Source: Yamagishiella unicocca
Lineage: Eukaryota > Chlorophyta > Chlorophyceae > Chlamydomonadales > Volvocaceae
Direction: 5' to 3'
Assembly (NCBI GenBank): GCA_003116995.1
Contig: BDSL01000092.1
Location: 248,001-312,000, forward strand
Length of the DNA stretch: 64,000 nt
Positions within the stretch are counted from its first letter, which is position 1. Each line of letters opens with the position of its first letter. This document shows positions 33,128 to 43,895 of this stretch, piece by piece. The position numbers and the translations under genes are program-made. The notes under the pieces are model-generated. The model did no database searches. It was given only the letters and a program-made list of their open reading frames with translations, and was not told the origin of the DNA.

Positions 33128-34970
33128 TCGCAGCCGAAGGGCTACGTGGTGCAATGCACTCGAGCCAGCCAGTTGCGGGGCAGACGTCGCCTAGCGTTGC
33201 ACTGTCAGGCGCTTCGGTGCGAACGAAAGTGGTTCAGCTCGTGCGTTGCTGGCAAAGTACGGTACGCAGATAGAGCGCGGAGGTTAGCGTTGGTAGAAGC
33301 ACTCGACAAGTTGCCGCATGGTGGTTGGTGAAGGGCATGACCGGCATGCGTTGCTTGCTTGGACCTTCATTTCGACACTGCCTGGTTGGACTGGCACACC
33401 AGGTTGGCTTACCCAATGTCGCTCGGCGGTACGAAGGACGTCCAGCGCACACGTATCAGTTCCTGCTCTTACCTGGTTCGCTCGCTACCTTAGCCCAACT
33501 TCTGCCTCAGGTAGATCTTGCGTCACAATCTGTTGTGTTTTACCAGGAAACATTCAGGGCTGCAGTTTTCCAGGAAACATTCAGGGCTGCACTGTGTATC
33601 CGTGTAATGCCTGGCGCTTCCGTCCGTCGTGTAATCAATTTCCGTCCGAAGTTATCATCGCAGCAGTGGTGCAATCCCTGTCCTAATCGCATGTCACCTT
33701 TCCCTTTCTGGCAGTGCCACGGTTGGTGATCTCCCAGCCATGCATTAAGTGAAATGCACGGCACGTGCCCGAGGACGGGTCCGTAGGAGCGACACGTTCC
33801 GTCGTTTATTGTTGATCGTTACATGTGTCAGGGCCCAACAGGGCCAAGGGGCTCCTCGGCCCGAACCCTCGCAAACGCACGGAAGGTTGGTGTAATGTAC
33901 GATTACGTCCGGAGCATACCCGGCGAACGAAAACGGCGAGCACCCGGACCACCCCCGAATAACCAGCCCTGACGGGCTGCCTCGCTCCCTGGAGCAGACC
34001 TACACGCAGTACCGCCATCAGAATGCCGTAACTACACAGTAACAGCGACTGTTTCGGTAGGGGAGACAGGTCCCTCCAAAATAAACACTGCTGCTGGGTA
34101 GTAGTTGGGCCTAATGTCGGTTATGCGTGCAGCCGCTGACCAACGAGCGCACAGTTTAACAAACATGCATCACTGCAACGAAATGGAATCTCGACATATG
34201 TACCAACACGGACGGAACCACCGGGATCGCAGGTTTATGCAAATAATGAATCGTTGCCACAGACACCGCCAGCCAAGCAATGTTATGACGCACGCAGCTG
34301 TGCGCCCCATCACACACCAATATTGCTACACACGAATCCGTAAGATATGGCTCAGTCCCTAAGTGTGTAACCGCGCAGGGCAGTCCAACGTATGAGCGTC
34401 AGTACTATGGCGTTTAACACGAAACCTAACGCGCTGAAGGCTAAGTAACGGTAATAACGCATGCAAACAGCTTCGTAAAGCCCTGCGTTTCTACCAACCA
34501 GCTAGCACGAACCGCATGCGCCACTTGCTCACCCTATGTATGCACCTATTCGCCTGACCGACGTATCCACGCAAGTATGTACACTCAACAGATCCATCGG
34601 TGTGCGAGCCGCAACCGGCACGTGGGGCAGCATCGATCCGAGTTCGTGTCCCAGCCGCCTACCGGCATCCACTTACGAAAGCAGGGCCGAGCCTAATAAA
34701 AGTCAAGATGCCAGTCCGCAGGGCTTCGCTGCCCCGCTGCGCCGCCGAACCCAGCCGACCCTAGGAAACCGCTAATCGCTAACAGCCGAAACCGCCTAGG
34801 AGGTCAGTAGGATTCAGCCGGTCCGTATTAACCGCTAACAGCTAACAGCCGAAATCGCACAGTAAAACTAATTGCCAATACAAACACTTTGAATGCGGCT
34901 TACTGTGCCAACACACGTATCGTACACTATTAGTGAGGCATGAGCGCCCACAACCGTCGTACTTGCGGCA
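33128..34970. other. AT-richer segment of the long unit, no gene seen
   Basis: The equivalent segments are 39737-41579 and 46345-48143. Only frames of less than about 135 codons occur, with no consistent splice structure. The sequence is highly conserved between units because they are recent copies, so conservation does not argue for function. Confidence 0.5.
33543..33594. repeat. 27-bp tandem duplication in units 1 and 2
   Basis: CCAGGAAACATTCAGGGCTG plus CAGTTTT occurs in tandem here and at 40152. Unit 3 (46759 region) has a single copy. It is a polymorphism between units of the array. Confidence 0.9.
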
Positions 34971-35945
34971 TCATGGTCGTACCGCACGTGCGGCGGGCCG
35001 GGCCGCCTTGACGCGCTTGGCCGCCGATGAGGCCGTGGGCCGCATGAAGCTTGGCACCACAGCTTCACCACTGCTGTTGTTGCCGTCCTTTTGCCGCCGC
35101 TGCAGCGGAGCGCGCGCAGTGCTGGGGCAGCAGCAGGGAGTCGTTGCAGCTGTAGAGGTCCGCAGGACCTTGGGCTTGGGGGCGGAAATCGCGACGACGG
35201 CGGGCTTGGTGGTGGTGGCGAGTGGGGCTGCGGGGACTGGGGGCCATGATGGCAAGGTGAGGCTAGCAGGCGGGCGGCTGCAGGGCCGAGACCGCGCCTC
35301 CCGGCTGGGAGGTGTCGTAGGGCGAGACGAAGGAGGCTTCGGCTGTGCAGGCAAGATCAGCAACAAGAATAACTCCAGAGGAGCGGTGGTGGCGGTGGGC
35401 TCGGTGTAGATGTCCTCGTCGTCCATCTGCGCGTACACCTCGTTGTCACGGAGCACGTAAGAAAACAGCGTTGAAGTGCTGATATCGATGGTCAGGCTGC
35501 TGCTGCTGCTGAGGCAGCCGCTGGTACAGCAGTCCACCGGGTGGTGGCTGCCCTGGCAGTCGATGAGGCCATTCCGGCTGCTCAGGCCGCTGCCCACGCC
35601 ACATATGCATTTGACGAACCTACCATGATTGACAATGCGCTGTTTGAGCAGCTGACGGACGAGCTGCTCAAACAGCGCATTGTCAATCATGGTAGGTTCG
35701 TCAAATGCATATGTGGCGTGGGCAGCGGCCTCAGCAGCCGGAATGGCCTCATCGACTGCCAGGGCAGCCACCACCCGCTTGTATGCCGCTGTCGGTACCT
35801 CCCCCTCCTCCTTCTCCTCCTCCTCCTTTTCCTCCTCCTCTTCCTCCTCCTCCTCAAACGTAGAAAAGCAGTAACGAATAAGTTCGGGGCACGGCGGTTT
35901 TATCGTCTGATCCGTCCGCCCCCGCTCGGTTTGTCCACTCCCCAC
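34971..35945 (-). CDS. Acidic-run protein frame, unit 1 copy (324 aa), unidentified
   Basis: I do not recognise this protein. Visible order: a run of Glu with a few Lys at about residues 31-47; GEVPTAAYKRVVAALAVDEA; the inverted repeat, which encodes DNALFEQLVRQLLKQRIVNH at its centre; a Ser-rich region; DNEVYAQMDDEDIYTEPTAT; and a Pro/Ala/Ser-rich basic C terminus. The first codon is GTG, so the true start or a splice acceptor lies elsewhere. The three array copies differ only by substitutions and by in-frame changes in the Glu run, which favours coding. Because the inverted repeat is nearly symmetric, part of the peptide can also be read on the opposite strand. Confidence 0.45.
   Translation of the reverse strand: MGSGQTERGRTDQTIKPPCPELIRYCFSTFEEEEEEEEEKEEEEKEEGEVPTAAYKRVVAALAVDEAIPAAEAAAHATYAFDEPTMIDNALFEQLVRQLLKQRIVNHGRFVKCICGVGSGLSSRNGLIDCQGSHHPVDCCTSGCLSSSSSLTIDISTSTLFSYVLRDNEVYAQMDDEDIYTEPTATTAPLELFLLLILPAQPKPPSSRPTTPPSREARSRPCSRPPASLTLPSWPPVPAAPLATTTKPAVVAISAPKPKVLRTSTAATTPCCCPSTARAPLQRRQKDGNNSSGEAVVPSFMRPTASSAAKRVKAARPAARAVRP
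35538..35777. repeat. Long inverted repeat, unit 1 (116-bp arms, 8-bp loop GACGGACG)
   Basis: Left arm 35538-35653, loop 35654-35661, right arm 35662-35777. The arms are complementary except for one position (GCTCAGG in the left arm against CCTCAGC in the right). The loop meets the arms at GAGCAGCT and AGCTGCTC. Confidence 0.95.
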
Positions 35946-36216
35946 CTAAACCCGTTATCACCCTTTTTCCTCCCCCCTGCCCACCTACCCTGGCTGTGTT
36001 CCCCTCCAGCACCACTACTCCACCAGTAGTTGCGCGGCCCGCAGTGCCCAACACGCCCTACTGAACGGCGATAACGAACACGGCACGCATACGACTCCCC
36101 CGCCCTTCACTACCATGAGCGCCCGTCACCGCCGCTGGCCCCTGCGTGTTCCGCCGGCGTCAGGTGCCACCCCACCACTGGCCGCATGAGGCCCACAGAG
36201 CGCGCCCAAGCGTATC

Positions 36217-36507
36217 ATGGCAGCGGCAGTCGCCAGCGCCGACTACTACAAGAAGGATGAACTAGCGGAGGTGCTGAAGCAGGCACACAGCGGGGTGGGG
36301 CGGAACGAGGAGTGCGGGAGCAGCCGTAGAAGCAAGCTGCTCTGGCAGCAGAGGCACCTGCATGAGTCTCCCTGTTCGTCGCGGGAAAGCAACGTAGGTT
36401 GCACTGCCGGCAAAGGAGCGAGGAGCCGCTGTCCTGGAGCCATTTGCACATTGCCTGCTGTCCCGCAAGTGGCCCCCAAAGCTGTTCTGCCTGCTCCAAC
36501 CGTCTAG
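36217..36507 (+). CDS. Possible 5' exon region of the repeated plus-strand gene, unit 1
   Basis: The frame opens MAAAVASADYYKKDELAEVL and stays open for 96 codons in all three long units (also 42826-43116 and 49386-49676), differing only by substitutions. The first about 22 residues look like a genuine N terminus; the rest may be intron, since GTGCTG and GTGGGG donor-like sites follow closely. Protein family is unknown. Confidence 0.35.
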   Translation: MAAAVASADYYKKDELAEVLKQAHSGVGRNEECGSSRRSKLLWQQRHLHESPCSSRESNVGCTAGKGARSRCPGAICTLPAVPQVAPKAVLPAPTV

Positions 36508-36816
36508 AATCGATCTCATCCACGAAAGCTCTCATCATGCTATGTTGGTCTGTTCGTTAGGGCCATGGACTGCGTAGACAACGCCAGGAGCAGAATGGAA
36601 GCAGAATGCGTTATGCAAGTACGGGTTCGGAGCAATTATTGTAGACTTTTCATAGATATTTCAAAGGTCTGCGAAGAGGAACTGCATGACGGTGCCAATT
36701 AAAACGCCGGAAGGCTAACCGTACTGCAGATAGGAGATAGCCCTAGTTAAGATTAAAGCTCCAGTATCACAACCAAATGAATCATAACATGTGACGCCCG
36801 CCTGCCCTATCTCGGC

Positions 36817-37286
36817 TTGTGGAAGAAGCAGAAGGCAGCGCAGGGACACAAACGTATTGCATATTCTGATATCCAGCTGGTACATGTCGCTGCCTGCATC
36901 TTGGAGCAAGATTGGGAAGGACAGCACCACTACATGTTATGCTGGAGGCTACAGCAATGGTTGCCGTGCTGCTGCCGATGGACGGTACGATGGCGCGAAA
37001 GGCAACCGAACGCCAGCATATTGAGTTGCTGCGCAAGGACCTGGACCTCAGCACGAGGTTGATGCCAACCAACGCCAGCGATGTGGTTGTGCTGGTCCCA
37101 AAGGTAATCAAGGCCCCACTCGTGGTTGCTGACGTCTGCGTTCGGTCAAACTTGCTTCCACGACCCGGCTCCAGGACCTGGGCGAAGTTGTTGGCAGCGG
37201 TGGTGGCGGCAGCACGGGCGGAACAGGATGTGCGGGACCCAGAAGGAGCAGAAGGCGCGGAACGGGACAATTGCTGCGCTGAATGA
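36817..37286 (+). pseudogene. Frame-shifted copy of the 156-codon frame, unit 1
   Basis: It reads WKKQKAAQGHKRIAYSDIQL, then loses frame at about 36957 (CAGCAATGG against CAGCAACTGG in unit 3) and continues in another frame with KATERQHIELLRKDLDLSTR. The same single-base difference is at about 43566 in unit 2 (43426-43895). Confidence 0.4.
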
Positions 37287-40200
37287 GCACCACCACCAAT
37301 GCAGCAGTGCTGAGGAGGCCGACGCCGCGCCCGCTGGGCCTGCCAGGGAAGGCGATGAAGCGTCAGGAGTTGGAGGGGGAGGAGCGCAGCGGCGAGGCTG
37401 GCGCAGACGGTGGTGATGACGCCAGCTCAAACATGGCAGCGAGAGGGGCCGGCAGGAGGACAGCCCCGCTGCGAGGAGGAGCGGGGGCGTGCGCTGGTGC
37501 TGTATGTGGGCGACGAGCAGGAGCGGCCTTCGAGGATCGGTGAGCTGGAAGGGCGGAGAGGGCAGGGCGGGAAGGGTGAGGAGCGGGCAGCAGGGGTTAG
37601 GGCCGCTGGCGCTGTGCAGACGGTGCGCGCCGTGGGACATTGGGAGGAACCTGCATACGAGTGCAGCTTGCTACTGGCTGCTCGAGGAGCACCCACAACG
37701 CGGTGATGGCGGTGCGGCAGCGCTTGATGTGGGGCTCAGCGCGTGGTGTGCGGCGTTTGACAAATCGGACGGGACCTAGGGCGCAGCGCGGCCGGACGGG
37801 GCCCGCCAGGCTCGGGTCCGGAGGGCGCAGGCCTGGCTTCCGGGGGTTCTGGGACAAATCTGGCCGTGTGGTGTGTTGGTGGCACCGAACAGCTACCCAC
37901 AGAACAACACTACAAAGGACAGCGCTCCACCTCACCCTGACCTCACTCGCCTCACCCTCACCCTCGCCTCCCATCGTGCGCCGGACGCAGGCGACAGGAA
38001 GCAGCGGCTCGCTGCCGCCGCCGGTTCAATGAGCCAGGCCTTCCTGCAGGAGTGCAGGCGGGTGGCGGGAAGCAGCCATTATGCCGGTGTGCCACCATCG
38101 CTTCCACCACCGCTGCCACCGCCACCACCACCACAGCCGCACCGTCTAGCGCATACTTGGAGATCCAGCTTCTGTCGGCGTTTGCAGCAGGCGTGGCGTT
38201 GCGTCCGCGTCTTTTGCCGGCGCCCGAACCAGGAGATCAAGCCACGTTGACGGCCGCGGCCGCAGTCTCGTGGCCCTCCGGTCGCCGAGGGACCGCCGCC
38301 GTCCCACTGCCTCCCTGCACCTACACGTAGACCACTTCGCAACCACAGCTGCCTCCACGGGACCCGCCACCAGCGTCGAAGCCGACGCGGCAGCCATCGA
38401 GTGGTGGTGGTGGTGGTGGAGGGTTCAGGCCGCACCATCCCTAGTGTGACCCGCAGGTTCATCCTTCGTCGCATGTTTCGGTTATGGACCATGCATTTTA
38501 GGGACGGCGACGGCGGACGGGCGCTGCCGGAGCCCTTAGTACCTAGATCGAGGGTGGGCGCCCGGGCGGGTGCCGCCGCTTAGCCATACCGCCTACTGCG
38601 ACCGTAGGGACGAGTGGGGCTTCTTGGGGCCCATTGAAGTCGAATTCGAAGGCAGCGACCGCAAGCGACCCATCCTGCATAATTAGAAACCTGCCCGCAA
38701 TGCTCTCGGACGGAATTCACATGGACAGCGGCTCGCACCAGATCGTGTGGAGGAGCGTGCCCCCAGCCCTGCGGTCCAAGTTGTTGCCCTGTTATGGGTC
38801 CCCACCCTCCTGGCGCGAACGTGGACTGCACTGAAGCCCCGACTCCCAGCCATAGCGCCGGCGCCCTTCCACAACGCCCGGCCGCTGCCGTTGAAGGTTA
38901 GTTGTTGTGCTGTTTGTGGGGGTTGCGTAATGGATACTGGGGGCGGCAGGTTCAGTCTCTGTGGGCGCCGTGACACCCGCTGATCGCCATGTCCAGCTGC
39001 ATTGGGCCTCACATGGGCGGTATGGGATATCCACACCTAGACGAATGTCTTCCTCCCACATTCCGTACAACCGACCTCCCTGTTGCCACTGTGCTGCGAC
39101 ATCCACCCAGCTATCCCTACAGCGCTCTGTTCCGAAATCCTGTCTCCCCCCGGCTTGCCCCCAAGTGCCGACCAACAGGTTTCCTCTTAGCCCCCTCCTC
39201 CGCCCCTCACTGCGCTTGGGTCCTGCCGCCCTGCCTGCCTCGCAGGACGGGACCAGTATCTTGCCCTCCCGATATCTTGCCCTCCCTCGGGGGCCCTCTG
39301 CGCCCGGACCGGAGCTGGCGCTGGTGCCTTGCCTGGTGGACCAGGGCGCCATCGTAACGCTAGGTAAGTTGGTCATTGCGTCGTGTCTTCCTATGGGTGC
39401 TTGCGGAGCTGGATGGGTTGGCCGGCAAAATGGGCTTCGTGGCTGAATGGAGGCCCGGAGGCCCAGTCCACCTTCACCCCTCCCGATGGCCTTCCGCCTG
39501 ACCTTCGTCATGCCCCTCCCCACGTCACCTACTGCCCGGTGCCCTCACCTCACTCCCCGGACTGCCCGCATGCCCGCTGCAGACTGTAAGCACTCCGAAA
39601 AGCGGCCATCCACGACCTCCAGGAGCTAATGCCGGGAGAGCCGGTGGTCGCGTTATTGATTCTCTGTAGCAGAGGACCTGGCATCGCGCTGCGGGATTTG
39701 GCGGTAGCAGCGACGACTTCCATGTGGCGGCTGTGATCGCAGCCGAAGGGCTACGTGGTGCAATGCACTCGAGCCGGCCAGTTGCGGGGCGGACGTCGCC
39801 TAGCGTTGCACTGTCAGGCGCTTCGGTGCGAACGAAAGTGGTTCAGCTCGTGCGTTGCTGGCAAAGTACGGTACGCAGATAGAGCGCGGAGGTTAGCGTT
39901 GGTAGAAGCACTCGACAAGTTGCCGCATGGTGGTTGGTGAAGGGCATGACCGGCATGCGTTGCTTGCTTGGACCTTCATTTCGACACTGCCTGGTTGGAC
40001 TGGCACACCAGGTTGGCTTACCCAATGTCGCTCGGCGGTACGAAGGACGTCCAGCGCACACGTATCAGTTCCTGCTCTTACCTGGTTCGCTCGCTACCTT
40101 AGCCCAACTTCTGCCTCAGGTAGATCTTGCGTCACAATCTGTTGTGTTTTACCAGGAAACATTCAGGGCTGCAGTTTTCCAGGAAACATTCAGGGCTGCA

Positions 40201-41579
40201 CTGTGTATCCGTGTAATGCCTGGCGCTTCCGTCCGTCGTGTAATCAATTTCCGTCCGAAGTTATCATCGCAGCAGTGGTGCAATCCCTGTCCTAATCGCA
40301 TGTCACCTTTCCCTTTCTGGCAGTGCCACGGTTGGTGATCTCCCAGCCATGCATTAAGTGAAATGCACGGCACGTGCCCGAGGACGGGTCCGTAGGAGCG
40401 ACACGTTCCGTCGTTTATTGTTGATCGTTACATGTGTCAGGGCCCAACAGGGCCAAGGGGCTCCTCGGCCCGAACCCTCGCAAACGCACGGAAGGTTGGT
40501 GTAATGTATGATTACGTCCGGAGCATACCCGGCGAACGAAAACGGCGAGCACCCGGACCACCCCCGAATAACCAGCCCTGACGGGCTGCCTCGCTCCCTG
40601 GAGCAGACCTACACGCAGTACCGCCATCAGAATGCCGTAACTACACAGTAACAGCGACTGTTTCGGTAGGGGAGACAGGTCCCTCCAAAATAAACACTGC
40701 TGCTGGGTAGTAGTTGGGCCTAATGTCGGTTATGCGTGCAGCCGCTGACCAACGAGCGCACAGTTTAACAAACATGCATCACTGCAACGAAATGGAATCT
40801 CGACATATGTACCAACACGGACGGAACCACCGGGATCGCAGGTTTATGCAAATAATGAATCGTTGCCACAGACACCGCCAGCCAAGCAATGTTATGACGC
40901 ACGCAGCTGTGCGCCCCATCACACACCAATATTGCTACACACGAATCCGTAAGATATGGCTCAGTCCCTAAGTGTGTAACCGCGCAGGGCAGTCCAACGT
41001 ATGAGCGTCAGTACTATGGCGTTTAACACGAAACCTAACGCGCTGAAGGCTAAGTAACGGTAATAACGCATGCAAACAGCTTCGTAAAGCCCTGCGTTTC
41101 TACCAACCAGCTAGCACGAACCGCATGCGCCACTTGCTCACCCTATGTATGCACCTATTCGCCTGACCGACGTATCCACGCAAGTATGTACACTCAACAG
41201 ATCCATCGGTGTGCGAGCCGCAACCGGCACGTGGGGCAGCATCGATCCGAGTTCGTGTCCCAGCCGCCTACCGGCATCCACTTACGAAAGCAGGGCCGAG
41301 CCTAATAAAAGTCAAGATGCCAGTCCGCAGGGCTTCGCTGCCCCGCTGCGCCGCCGAACCCAGCCGACCCTAGGAAACCGCTAATCGCTAACAGCCGAAA
41401 CCGCCTAGGAGGTCAGTAGGATTCAGCCGGTCCGTATTAACCGCTAACAGCTAACAGCCGAAATCGCACAGTAAAACTAATTGCCAATACAAACACTTTG
41501 AATGCGGCTTACTGTGCCAACACACGTATCGTACACTATTAGTGAGGCATGAGCGCCCACAACCGTCGTACTTGCGGCA

Positions 41580-42554
41580 TCATGGTCGTACCGCACGTGC
41601 GGCGGGCCGGGCCGCCTTGACGCGCTTGGCCGCCGATGAGGCCGTGGGCCGCATGAAGCTTGGCACCACAGCTTCACCACTGCTGTTGTTGCCGTCCTTT
41701 TGCCGCCGCTGCAGCGGAGCGCGCGCAGTGCTGGGGCAGCAGCAGGGAGTCGTTGCAGCTGTAGAGGTCCGCAGGACCTTGGGCTTGGGGGCGGAAATCG
41801 CGACGACGGCGGGCTTGGTGGTGGTGGCGAGTGGGGCTGCGGGGACTGGGGGCCATGATGGCAAGGTGAGGCTAGCAGGCGGGCGGCTGCAGGGCCGAGA
41901 CCGCGCCTCCCGGCTGGGAGGTGTCGTAGGGCGAGACGAAGGAGGCTTCGGCTGTGCAGGCAAGATCAGCAACAAGAATAACTCCAGAGGAGCGGTGGTG
42001 GCGGTGGGCTCGGTGTAGATGTCCTCGTCGTCCATCTGCGCGTACACCTCGTTGTCACGGAGCACGTAAGAAAACAGCGTTGAAGTGCTGATATCGATGG
42101 TCAGGCTGCTGCTGCTGCTGAGGCAGCCGCTGGTACAGCAGTCCACCGGGTGGTGGCTGCCCTGGCAGTCGATGAGGCCATTCCGGCTGCTCAGGCCGCT
42201 GCCCACGCCACATATGCATTTGACGAACCTACCATGATTGACAATGCGCTGTTTGAGCAGCTCGTCCGTCAGCTGCTCAAACAGCGCATTGTCAATCATG
42301 GTAGGTTCGTCAAATGCATATGTGGCGTGGGCAGCGGCCTGAGCAGCCGGAATGGCCTCATCGACTGCCAGGGCAGCCACCACCCGCTTGTATGCCGCTG
42401 TCGGTACCTCCCCCTCCTCCTTCTCCTCCTCCTCCTTTTCCTCCTCCTCTTCCTCCTCCTCCTCAAACGTAGAAAAGCAGTAACGAATAAGTTCGGGGCA
42501 CGGCGGTTTTATCGTCTGATCCGTCCGCCCCCGCTCGGTTTGTCCACTCCCCAC
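41580..42554 (-). CDS. Acidic-run protein frame, unit 2 copy (324 aa)
   Basis: Same frame as in unit 1. The loop of the inverted repeat is flipped, which changes the central residues from LVRQLL to LTDELL without shifting the frame. One Glu-to-Gln change is seen in the preceding segment (PAAEAAA in unit 1, PAAQAAA here). Function is unknown. Confidence 0.45.
   Translation of the reverse strand: MGSGQTERGRTDQTIKPPCPELIRYCFSTFEEEEEEEEEKEEEEKEEGEVPTAAYKRVVAALAVDEAIPAAQAAAHATYAFDEPTMIDNALFEQLTDELLKQRIVNHGRFVKCICGVGSGLSSRNGLIDCQGSHHPVDCCTSGCLSSSSSLTIDISTSTLFSYVLRDNEVYAQMDDEDIYTEPTATTAPLELFLLLILPAQPKPPSSRPTTPPSREARSRPCSRPPASLTLPSWPPVPAAPLATTTKPAVVAISAPKPKVLRTSTAATTPCCCPSTARAPLQRRQKDGNNSSGEAVVPSFMRPTASSAAKRVKAARPAARAVRP
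42147..42386. repeat. Long inverted repeat, unit 2 (loop CGTCCGTC)
   Basis: Same arms as unit 1, here fully complementary at the position that mismatches in unit 1. The loop at 42263-42270 is the exact reverse complement of that in units 1 and 3. Confidence 0.95.
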
Positions 42555-42825
42555 CTAAACCCGTTATCACCCTTTTTCCTCCCCCCTGCCCACCTACCCT
42601 GGCTGTGTTCCCCTCCAGCACCACTACTCCACCAGTAGTTGCGCGGCCCGCAGTGCCCAACACGCCCTACTGAACGGCGATAACGAACACGGCACGCATA
42701 CGATTCCCCCGCCCTTCACTACCATGAGCGCCCGTCACCGCCGCTGGCCCCTGCGTGTTCCGCCGGCGTCAGGTGCCACCCCACCACTGGCCGCATGAGG
42801 CCCACAGAGCGCGCCCAAGCGTATC

Positions 42826-43116
42826 ATGGCAGCGGCAGTCGCCAGCGCCGACTACTACAAGAAGGATGAACTAGCGGAGGTGCTGAAGCAGGCACACAGC
42901 GGGGTGGGGCGGAACGAGGAGTGCGGGAGCAGCCGTAGAAGCAAGCTGCTCTGGCAGCAGAGGCACCTGCATGAGTCTCCCTGTTCGTCGCGGGAAAGCA
43001 ACGTAGGTTGCACTGCCGGCAAAGGAGCGAGGAGCCGCTGTCCTGGAGCCATTTGCACATTGCCTGCTGTCCCGCAAGTGGCCCCCAAAGCTGTTCTGCC
43101 TGCTCCAACCGTCTAG
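42826..43116 (+). CDS. Possible 5' exon region of the repeated plus-strand gene, unit 2
   Basis: The protein is the same as in unit 1. This copy is followed by a full complement of downstream exon-like segments reaching about 46.34 kb in unit 3, so it is one of two complete gene-sized copies. Confidence 0.35.
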   Translation: MAAAVASADYYKKDELAEVLKQAHSGVGRNEECGSSRRSKLLWQQRHLHESPCSSRESNVGCTAGKGARSRCPGAICTLPAVPQVAPKAVLPAPTV

Positions 43117-43425
43117 AATCGATCTCATCCACGAAAGCTCTCATCATGCTATGTTGGTCTGTTCGTTAGGGCCATGGACTGCGTAGACAACGCCAGGAGC
43201 AGAATGGAAGCAGAATGCGTTATGCAAGTACGGGTTCGGAGCAATTATTGTAGACTTTTCATAGATATTTCAAAGGTCTGCGAAGAGGAACTGCATGACG
43301 GTGCCAATTAAAACGCCGGAAGGCTAACCGTACTGCAGATAGGAGATAGCCCTAGTTAAGATTAAAGCTCCAGTATCACAACCAAATGAATCATAACATG
43401 TGACGCCCGCCTGCCCTATCTCGGC

Positions 43426-43895
43426 TTGTGGAAGAAGCAGAAGGCAGCGCAGGGACACAAACGTATTGCATATTCTGATATCCAGCTGGTACATGTCGCT
43501 GCCTGCATCTTGGAGCAAGATTGGGAAGGACAGCACCACTACATGTTATGCTGGAGGCTACAGCAATGGTTGCCGTGCTGCTGCCGATGGACGGTACGAT
43601 GGCGCGAAAGGCAACCGAACGCCAGCATATTGAGTTGCTGCGCAAGGACCTGGACCTCAGCACGAGGTTGATGCCAACCAACGCCAGCGATGTGGTTGTG
43701 CTGGTCCCAAAGGTAATCAAGGCCCCACTCGTGGTTGCTGACGTCTGCGTTCGGTCAAACTTGCTTCCACGACCCGGCTCCAGGACCTGGGCGAAGTTGT
43801 TGGCAGCGGTGGTGGCGGCAGCACGGGCGGAACAGGATGTGCGGGACCCAGAAGGAGCAGAAGGCGCGGAACGGGACAATTGCTGCGCTGAATGA
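43426..43895 (+). pseudogene. Frame-shifted copy of the 156-codon frame, unit 2
   Basis: As in unit 1, with the same missing base, so the change predates the duplication of units 1 and 2, or unit 3 gained a base. Confidence 0.4.

Larger units (their letters stand above)
30792..37400 (+). repeat. Tandem unit 1 (6609 bp)
   Basis: This is the first of three long units. Its left edge is inside the unidentified plus-strand repeat gene, so that gene's 5' part is missing here and replaced by unrelated upstream sequence. Order of content: plus-strand exon-like part (30.8-33.1 kb), an AT-richer stretch with no recognised gene (33.1-34.9 kb), minus-strand acidic frame with long inverted repeat (34.97-35.95 kb), then 5' exon-like parts of the next gene copy (36.2-37.4 kb). 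It differs from unit 2 by scattered substitutions only. Confidence 0.97.
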
